Source: Chromera velia (lineage: Eukaryota; Sar; Chromeraceae). From it: a DNA stretch of 24,711 nucleotides. Positions 17,620 to 24,711 of this stretch are shown here, in pieces. The stretch spans positions 1-24,711 of the forward strand of contig JAHBMJ010001903.1 in NCBI GenBank assembly GCA_018398765.1, read 5' to 3'. The position numbers were made by a program, and so were the translations under genes. The number at the start of each line of letters is the position of its first letter. Position 1 is the first letter of the stretch. The notes beneath the pieces were generated by a model. The model was not told the origin of the DNA and searched no databases. It saw nothing but the letters and a program-made list of their open reading frames with translations.

Positions 17620-20600
17620 ATGTCGCAATCAGTCCGGAACATGCCTGCAGGTCTGTCTCCGTGGCTCACACCGCTACAGAGGGGCAGAACGCTTTACTTT
17701 GTGCAGCGATTGTCCTTTTTCTGCTCTTTCTCTTTGAACGTCAACTTTTCAACTACTTAGCATTTTCTATGTCTTCTTGTTTTTGCAGACTCTGGGAATT
17801 CGGGAAACATCGGGACCCGATCTCTTCAGGTGGCAGACAATGTGCTCTGTTCTCTCTTTGAGCACGCTCGCCCAAATGTACAGGTGTGCCGCTCTCCGTT
17901 TATGTATTGGCGGCTGATTTGTGCGTGGGAATGTTCGGTCGATCTGATTCAACTGCCTCCTTTTTGTGTCTGCTTTGCTGTTTGTTTAAAAAAAGATGTT
18001 TTCGATCGATTTCCATTGCAGGAGATATCAGCGCTTGCCTCAGACAGGAAGGGCTTCGGCTTGGCGCTGATTCTTCTGGGGTTCATCCGAACGGTCAGCC
18101 GCAGATGAAAAGTCTCGTCAGTGCCTTTGCTCTCTTTTGCTTGTTCTGTGCGCTCATGCAACAGCGTTGAAGAGTCATGCAAGATCCTGTGAATGGCTTG
18201 TGCTGCCTGTTTGGCTTCTCTCTGTGTGCAGGGACGCTCCCTTTTACCTCTGGCAACTCTTGACCTTTCGGGTAAGAGATGGGCGCTTCCTCTCAGGTTT
18301 CCCTGCCGCTTTCTGAACGGGTTTGGTGTGCGTTTCTTCTCAGTCTTCCTCTGTGTGCAGATATTTTGCCCTGAAGAAGTCATTGTGGTCTGGCGACTTC
18401 TTCTTTGCCCCTCTCGTCTCCCCCCCCTTCTGTCAGAGTTCGTTCAGCTGTCCGCGTCTCTGCCTTCGACAAATATTCTCAAGGCCGTCTTTGAATGAGA
18501 GCTGCTGAGGGATTTGTATGCATGTGTCTGCGTGCAGATTTCTCTCTCAGTGCCCGCAAGCTGAAGCTCCTTCTGACATCCCTTTCCTCCGGGCCTGGTG
18601 TTGTGGAGACGCTCAGATGCGGTCAGTGGGAGAGTCGTATGCGTTTGCTGAGCATCAAGGAAAAGACATGCGAGACTCAGTGAATTGTGAAAGAGGCAGC
18701 GACAGGGAATGGACGAAGAAGCTGACAAGAACCTGTAGATCCTGCATCGGTGGTGTGCACGTAGATTTCCTTCCACGCGCTTCCTCTCTGCAGGTCCTCA
18801 TGTTTGCCAGCAGGCCTCTCTGCCAGTGCTCCTTGACTTCCTCCAGGGAGTGAAAGCGGGGGGGACAGAAGGGGTGCCGTCGATTTTTCTGAAGACCCTG
18901 CAGCTTGCAAGTCGGTTTTCCTTGATTGTGGCTTTTGTGTGCCCGGTGTGACGGCTCATACAAACAATTCATACAGGCGGTGCTGTTTTCCTGTAAACTT
19001 TCCTGACTGAACCGTCGGACGCAGATCTGTCCTCGCAACAGGCAACCAACCGCATCCGACTCGCGATTGGAACCGGAGAAAGACAAGAAAGATGAGCTGC
19101 GCATCTTATTCGAGGGTCATGCTCTCTCTTGCTCTCTCTTCTTGCAGAGTGCGACCTCGGAGAGGCAGCGGTTGTCATCTTTCATCATCTTCCTCGCTCT
19201 CTAGAACACCTCGATCTGAGTGGTCAGTCAAATAATTGCACCATAGACATAGATCGAGGCTGGGAAGACTCCTTTCGATTTTGTGGAAAAGATTCGATGT
19301 GGCAGTTGTTTGTTTGCACCGTTCTGAGTCTGCACATCAATGCGTCCTTCCTCTCCTTGTCATCTCTCTTTTCACCCCCTCCACCGATTTTATCCTCTCT
19401 TCCCTTTCCGTCACGTGAATCCTCTCTGCAGGCAACCGTCTCCGCAGGGCTTCTACAGAAAGCCTCGGCACTTCCCTCTCGTTTGGCTGGCTCCCGAACC
19501 TTCTGAGCCTTGACTTGACTGACAACCCTCTGGGCCCTTCAGGGGTGAGGGCGTTTGCGAGGGGCCTTTCTTCGTCTCCGCAGTCACTCCCCCTGCAGTC
19601 CCTCAAACTTGCCCGAACAAAGGCCAAAGCAGAGGGGGTGGAAGCATTAGCAGAAGCACTGAAAGCAAAAAAGACAACCTCTCTGCAGACCCTCGACCTG
19701 GCAGAGAACGAGATGAGGCCGGCAGGGTTGAAGCATTTGGCTTCTGCAGTGAATGCAGAGGCACTGCCTCACTTGAAAGTGCTGGTTGTGAAGAAGAACG
19801 AGCTGGCTAATGTCACAGATGCGGAGAAAGACTATGCCCCGATTTCCGAACTTCTCACCACAAATGCGTTGAAGGAGTTGGAGGAGTTTGATTTGAGCGA
19901 CAACCGCTTGTTTGACGAGGGTGTCGGGGAGATAGGGGATGAGGGTGAAGCATGGGATGAGGCTGATGGGGAGGAGGCGGAGGACGGTGGTGGCAGTAAC
20001 GGTGAGAGTGGGGGTGTTCAGAATTCCTTGTTAGAGAGCGTCGACGAGATTGGGGGTGAGGGTGTGGATGAGGATGGGGATGGGGATAAGGATGGTGGTG
20101 GCAGTGACGGTCAGGTTAAAGGTGGGAGTGTCATTCCATCTGCTGCCGCCTTTGCGGTCCCAGGTCGTTTCCCAAAATTGCGACGGTTCGATCTGGGATC
20201 AACCGCTTATATGGCCTCTGGGCAGTTGGCAACTTTTGCGACTGCTTTGGGGGTTGAGGGGGCCCCTTCTCTTCAAGAGCTTGTCATCCCTTTCGGGGGC
20301 TCTGAAGAGAATCCGAATCCAGAGGGGGTCGCTGCTCTTGCCACTGCTCTCAGTTCTGGTCATCTGTCTGAGTTGAGGGGTTTAGAGATCGACGAGCGGG
20401 AGGATATGACAGGTGAGGCGTTTGCAGGGCTGTGTCGCAGCCTTGCAACAGGCAAGGTATCCCTCCTGCAGTCTCTAGATCTTCGAATGTACTATGATGA
20501 TGCCGAAGAAGGGGTGGTTGCCCTTGCAGAGGGGATTCAGGGACAGAGGTTGTCCTCGCTTGAAAGTCTTCGGCTGGGTCTGTCAAACGTAAAGGGGTTT

Positions 20601-21983
20601 GCAGTGTCGGGCTTGGGACTAGCGTTTGGTTGTGGGGGGTGTCCGGGTCTCCAGAAGCTTTGTCTCGTATGGGAGGAGGAAGGGGATGAGGGGGTGGGGG
20701 GACTAGCGGAGGGCTTGGGTGGGGGGCGTTTGTCGGTCCTTCGGGATCTTTCTCTGAGTGTGGTTTGTGGTGTGGGAGGTGAGGGTGAGGGAGAGTGGGC
20801 AGGCGAGGGGTGTAAAGCTCTAGGGGAGGTTTTGAGCACCGGCAAGGTCCCTTCCCTCCGGACTGTTAGAATGGATTGGCTGTGCAACCATAGCTTTCGT
20901 TGCCTTTGTGAAGGCCTGTCTAGAGGGAGAGTTGACCCGCCATTTCTTTTTGACATTAATTTCCTGGGAGAGAGTTTCCCCAGCGCTGATGTGGGGGTGA
21001 GCAGGTTTGCAGAAGTTATTAGAGCAGGCAAGCTGTCGGGATTGCGAAGTTTCAAGTACGATTCGGTTCCCTCGCGGCTCAGCCGAGGGGGGTGGAGAAT
21101 GTTCGGAGAGGCCCTTTCACACGCAGATGCCTTGTTAGACTCCTTAGAGGAGCTTCGCATTCTCTTTCAAACAGAAGGAGCGAATGCCGCTTTTTTCGAG
21201 GGCCTCTCCAGAGGTACGGGACGATTGCCCGCCCTGCATACCGTCCACTGTGCGCACGATTGCACCATCAGAACACAGGGTGCTCAGTCTCTGTCCGCCC
21301 TTGTGAGTGGGGGCGGGGTCCCTTCTCTCAAGGACCTGAAAGTGAATTTGCGGGGGATCGGGCAGGAGGGGATGCAAGCGTTTGCTGCTGCCCTCAGCTC
21401 TCCCCATGTCTCCGCTCTGCGAAAGCTTGACGTGACCTTCCGTGGCGACCAACCATCACCCGCAGTTGCAGAGGTGGGGATGTTCTCTCAAGCGCTGAGC
21501 TCTGGGCATCTCCGCAGGTTGGAAGAGCTGCGGGTGGGGGGTCTTTGGGTGATTGAGGAGGTCCGTGCGTTGTGTGTGGGGTTGGGCAGTGGGAGGTTGT
21601 CTTCCCTCCACACGCTCCATTTTTGCAACTGCAGTTTGGGGGTACAGGGGGGCATGGCCCTCTCAGAGGTTTTGGTTGCAGAGAAATTCCCCAGCTTGAC
21701 AATACTCAAGGCAGGGGTTATGGGCCTCACTGATGAGGGAGTGAGAGCGTTGGCAGAGGGATGGATGAGTCGAAATCCTCCACCTCTGCAGGACTTGCAC
21801 CTGGGGTACAATGGTCTCACTAGCACCGTTGTCCATCCTCTCCTGAAACTTCTTGGGTCTCAGCGGATGCCCAGTCTGGAGAGCATGAAACTCTGCGGCA
21901 ATGTGCAGATTGACAGCAGATCGAAGTCTCTTTTAATTGACGCGTTCCCAGAGACTGTGAATTTTACACTAGATTTTACATAA
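17620..21983 (+). CDS. Leucine-rich-repeat (ribonuclease-inhibitor type) protein, 8 exons
   Basis: Eight exons join in frame from ATG 17620 (A-rich context AAAAAATG) to TAA 21983: 17620-17650, 17789-17829, 18022-18093, 18232-18271, 18538-18621, 18794-18910, 19148-19222 and 19432-21983, for 1003 codons. Intron phases match at every junction (1,0,0,1,1,1,1), and all seven acceptors read TGCAG. Repeats of the form PSLxxLxLxxxxLxxEGVxALAxAL appear throughout: one or so per small exon at the N-terminus (LLPLATLDLS, VVETLRCG, LKTLQLA, SLEHLDLSGN) and about 24 in the last exon. Repeats of 28-31 residues indicate the RI/RanGAP-like class, a curved binding scaffold with no catalytic residues. A Gly/Asp/Glu-rich insert (19921-20125) interrupts the array. 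There is no clear signal peptide or membrane anchor, so it is probably cytosolic or nuclear. The partner is unknown. Large LRR families of this style are typical of chromerids (inference). Confidence 0.85.
19921..20160 (+). other. Acidic Gly/Asp/Glu-rich insert inside the LRR array
   Basis: Between the repeat ending EEFDLSDNRLFDEG and the one beginning FPKLRRFDLG, the last exon encodes about 80 residues dominated by Gly, Asp, Glu and Ser. GGGSNGES and GGGSDGQ appear as internal echoes. The DNA is a near-repeat of GATGAGGGTG units. It is in frame and free of stops, but it starts at G|GTGTCGG and ends CCCAG|GTCG. It could therefore also be a length-neutral intron retained in my model. Confidence 0.6.
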
Positions 21984-22500
21984 CTTTACCAATTTGACTG
22001 CTCTCATAGAGTTTGACCTGAGCAATGTAACGCCGATATTACGCTGTAAAATAGCAACGAATTTAAAGTTGTATGTTCTTGGCTTACCTAAATTTTAAAG
22101 AGTGGATATACCGCATACAGTCTATTTCAATTTAATTTGAATTCATTTAATCTAGTATTTAGCATTCATTTCCAGATTGAGATTCAGAATGACTTTTTGA
22201 TTAGTTAATTGTGAGAAGCTCAAAAGTTTTTTTTTGGAAGTGAACAAACCTAAGTTTGGCTTCCGCGGCACGCTTAATTTAAAGTTTCAGAACTTAGTTT
22301 CTTGTTGAGTTGTGTGATATATGTCGCCCTACTGATTGACTTTACCGCAGTTGAATTCACTTTTTTACGTACTTTAAAATATCATCACATTTACTGTATA
22401 TTTTTAACTATAAAAAATATTTAGCTCATAAAATGAAAGGGGTGTATAAGCATCATCATCATCCCCAAGCTTCAATGATATGACACATCTTTATGTTTTT
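21984..22500. other. AT-rich 3' flank, no gene seen
   Basis: Composition changes sharply after the LRR stop to AT-rich DNA with TTTAA-rich words. There is no canonical AATAAA near the stop. No ORF, hairpin or tandem array stands out, apart from a short CATCATCATCATC at 22452-22464. Confidence 0.5.
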
Positions 22501-22575
22501 CTGAGAGCATTCACAAAAAATATATCAATGCCTTTGTGGCCCAGCCCCGGCGGCGGCAAGCGGCGGAAGCTGGCG

Positions 22576-22985
22576 GATGACCCCGGAAAGCGTAGCGGTA
22601 GGTACTTACAAAACAGCTCAAGACCGGCAAGTATTACGTGCAAGGGAGCAAAGTTTCGTTATAGACTCAACTTTAGTGGGTGGCTGCCTTAAAATTAACA
22701 GTTCACTGAACGAAACAGTATTCAGATTTATGGAGGCAACCCGTAGATTTTGTGTGGAGTGCAGCTTCTGAGGGCCCTTTTTGTTGCTTAGCTGTTATCT
22801 GTAGACTGCTGCGCGCAAGAGAGCATGCATGCAGTCTCTCACAAAAAAAAAAACTTGGAAAGACCCCGCCCCTGCACGCCCCAAATAGTCTAGAAAAGCG
22901 TGAACCCATCGCGTGCGTCAGATGCATGGGTACCCCCGGAAAACGAAGTGGAGGGCACTTACTAACAATTGTGGCTGACCGGATA
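22576..22985. repeat. Two diverged copies of a roughly 55-bp motif
   Basis: 22576-22630 and 22928-22985 share the order ACCCC(C)GGAAA..CG..G..G..ACTTAC, then AACA, then GACCGG. I estimate roughly two thirds identity by eye. On the minus strand each carries GTAAGT within the shared block. The function is unknown: either a degraded repeat family or paired donor sites of an unrecognised minus-strand transcript. Confidence 0.35.
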
Positions 22986-23054
22986 CCGCGAGGCCATACC
23001 GAGAATGAACACTACAGGAGGGCTGGGGAACAAAAAATGCCTGGGGGGGGGGAA

Positions 23055-23115
23055 CAAGCGCGCGTGAAGCGCGCGCTTGCAGTCTATACTAGGTGCTATA
23101 GCGCAAAGCTTGCGC
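23055..23115. other. Two adjacent GC hairpins
   Basis: 23055-23079 is a perfect 10-bp stem (CAAGCGCGCG / CGCGCGCTTG) with a TGAAG loop. 23101-23115 is a 6-bp stem (GCGCAA / TTGCGC) with a 3-nt loop. Both sit between a poly-G run (23043-23052) and AT-rich DNA. There are no T tracts for a bacterial-type terminator. They may be structured RNA or replication-prone palindromes; no known ncRNA is recognised. Confidence 0.5.
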
Positions 23116-23119
23116 AGCA

Positions 23120-23906
23120 TACAACAAGTCAATCCTAGCATCATTCAACATTGTTGAAGTCTAAATATAAAAAAGTAACGTATTCTCTTTAAAAAAAATA
23201 ATTTAGTAAATCATAGTAAATCAACAAAGCAAATTGCATTTGAATAACTTCAGTTGATAGATTTAACAGATAAACATAGTGGGAAGGCCTAGTGCGTAAC
23301 CTATCAATCAATCAATCAATCGATTCTATTTAAACTTAGCTTTTTTAAAAAAATCTAGATTTAACACTTCTTCATTAAATTTATACTAGTTTATTTTTAA
23401 AAATCGTACATAAAATAATTTTACCATGTATACTTTAGAATTAATTTAACACACTGTTTAGCTCGGGCCTCTTTTTGCTTCTCGCCCTTCCATACAAGCA
23501 ACACGTGCACGCCCTTTCTTTTGAAACCACTCATCATACCTACCATGCTTTAATGAACAAAACACAACGTCTGGCCGGGGAAATCGATGGCCTGGGGCCT
23601 CGCTGTATAACTTTTTGCATGCCGGACATCGTTTTTTTTCAACCTTGGTTCATTTTTTCACTTTGTTCACCTCTTTCAAATCGGGAAGAGAAGCAAGAAA
23701 GGCTTCTTTTGTGCTCTACACCTGCAAACACCAATAATACCCACCCTCATCTCTCTTGTGAAACTAGTGAAACAGCTTACCAACATCTTTCCCACATCTT
23801 TTGCAGTTCTTTTTTTGTTTGTCTTCCGTTGCATTTTGCTCTCCCCCCACCTCCCCAACGTACGTTTTTTCCCTCTGCGCGGAGCTAAAAAACCAGATGA
23901 GACAAC
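23120..23906. other. AT-rich then mixed spacer, no gene seen
   Basis: 23140-23460 is AT-rich and includes an AATC tetranucleotide repeat (about 23303-23325). 23470-23906 is mixed and T-rich. A 137-codon plus-strand frame at 23475-23888 has no recognisable domain and no coding-like codon pattern, so it is not called. Confidence 0.5.
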
Positions 23907-24709
23907 TCAGGAGAGCGCGTCGTTTGTAGACTGCAATCTGGTATCCCTGGAGTGTTGACGCCTCCCTTCTCTTTGTCGACTCCCACTGGCAGCTGCCGTA
24001 GCCGAACTCTCTGCGCCCCCGCTCTGCTCTACCTGGGCCCCGCTCTGCGCCCCCGCTGGAATGGGATCAGACTTTCCTGCCGGCCCCTCGACTGGGGATG
24101 ATCCGATTTGCATATACAGATCGACACCCTCTGGATCCGAAAGGCAACCGTTGTCTACGTGAATTAACATCAACTCCTATACCCGCTCCCACTTTTCCCC
24201 CGCAAGTTTCACACCATCGTTCTCCACATCTTGAAATGCATACTTGACTTGCACAACACGATGTCGTAACTCAAGTGGGGGAGGGATCAGTCGACGAACT
24301 TTCATACGGATGAGTTTGGCAGTCATCCACCGCTTCGCTTTCTCTGTCTCTGTTGAACTCAGGCCATGCGCAACAGTGAGGGCAAGCAAGAGTACCTGGA
24401 AATCACCTGCGTGCTGCTTGAATACAGCCTGAGTGAGGGCACTCATCAGTGCTCCTATCAGGAGATGGGAAACAGACGAGACTCCAACAAAGATTCGACG
24501 GATCCAATGCCATGCATCCAGCCGAACGAAGATCTCAGGCCCCCTGGATTCAAAAGAGAGAAAAGAATGATGATGCGAGTGCCCTGTCGAGCCCTCCGAT
24601 CCCCTTCCTCACGTTTGCCTGAACAGCACTCACAGTCAGTGTACCCCAACTGGGGCAGCGATGGCTTAAGTGAAGGGTCGAGATCCATCTCTGCATCGTC
24701 CCCCCCCCC
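23907..24709 (-). pseudogene. KDZ/Zisupton-like transposon-derived gene, interrupted by TAG
   Basis: The minus strand reads PQLGYTDCECCSGK, donor C|GTGAGG after 24613, then a 68-bp intron, then acceptor CCAG and a phase-1 exon from 24544. That exon encodes PEIFVRLDAWHWIRRIFVG...SHLLIGALMSALTQAVFKQ. The YTD-x-x-CC, VRLD-x-WH-x-x-RR and SH-L-x-G motifs, followed by LSDPEGVDLYMQIG, match the order I know from the DUF6729-like region of KDZ/Zisupton-class transposase genes. This is from memory and needs a profile search. Within the domain a TAG (24177-24179) separates EKWERV from ELMLIHVDNGCLSDPEG, with no frame change, so it is an internal nonsense codon. The 5' part is lost at the contig end (poly-G on this strand). 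Downstream of about 24060 the frame turns low-complexity (Gly/Ala/Gln/Ser) and ends at 23907. Probably a decayed element; a domesticated gene is less likely. Confidence 0.6.
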
Positions 24710-24711
24710 CC
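24700..24711. repeat. Poly-C run at the window end
   Basis: Twelve C residues end the sequence. This matches the behaviour at 11031 and 11539, where C runs abut N, so the contig probably broke at a homopolymer. Confidence 0.7.

Noticed and set aside
17661-17861. Hydrophobic plus-strand ORF resembling a signal-anchor peptide
   Set aside because: It spans the T-rich intron between LRR exons 1 and 2; the splice model explains the sequence better.
18655-19104. Minus-strand frame with a Cys/His pattern (CMNCLYEPSHRAHKSHNQGKP) resembling a zinc finger
   Set aside because: It is antisense to the LRR exon 18794-18910 and its introns. The plus-strand exon has matched splice phases and clear LRR sequence, so the Cys/His spacing is probably accidental.

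Overview
The window looks like nuclear DNA of an intron-rich, repeat-laden protist. It most resembles a chromerid-type alveolate alga such as Chromera velia. That assignment is inference, from the style of the leucine-rich-repeat (LRR) protein, the many small exons, the abundant microsatellites and the mix of Ty3/gypsy, LINE and KDZ/Zisupton-like elements. There is no bacterial operon structure, CRISPR array, rRNA or recognisable tRNA.

Layout: 1-2190 (+) is the 3' part of a Ty3/gypsy chromovirus-type retrotransposon (integrase plus chromodomain, one frameshift, then a probable LTR). 2190-6560 (-) is a decayed non-LTR retrotransposon (LINE): APE-type endonuclease, charged linker, reverse transcriptase with a YADD box, C-terminal Cys/His motif. 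6560-9190 is G-rich and AT-rich repeat DNA with no gene I can support. 9190-14700 (-) is purine-rich on the plus strand and holds exon-like islands bounded by splice sites. Some chain with consistent phases into a multi-exon gene (or genes) of unknown function ending at 10537. It includes an assembly gap of 163 N at 11032-11194, and one exon has a broken second copy at 15904-16046. 15062-15644 (-) is a degenerate histone H3 whose conserved C-terminal Gln codon is now TAG. 16664-17002 (-) encodes a small LYR-motif protein. It is divergent from an eight-exon LRR gene at 17620-21983 (+), across a GC-rich intergenic region with a 20-bp perfect palindrome and three copies of a decamer. 21984-23900 is AT-rich or hairpin-bearing non-coding DNA. 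23907-24709 (-) is a KDZ/Zisupton-like transposon-derived coding region with one short intron and one in-frame TAG; the contig ends in poly-C.

The best-supported intact genes are the LYR protein and the LRR protein, for which I built a start-to-stop spliced model of 1003 codons. All seven LRR introns end in TGCAG and five of seven begin GTC. The most curious cross-cutting signal is that in-frame nonsense codons in the decayed coding regions (LINE, histone H3, KDZ-like) are almost all TAG, whereas the intact genes end in TAA or TGA. The likeliest cause is decay at CAG codons, but the pattern is testable.
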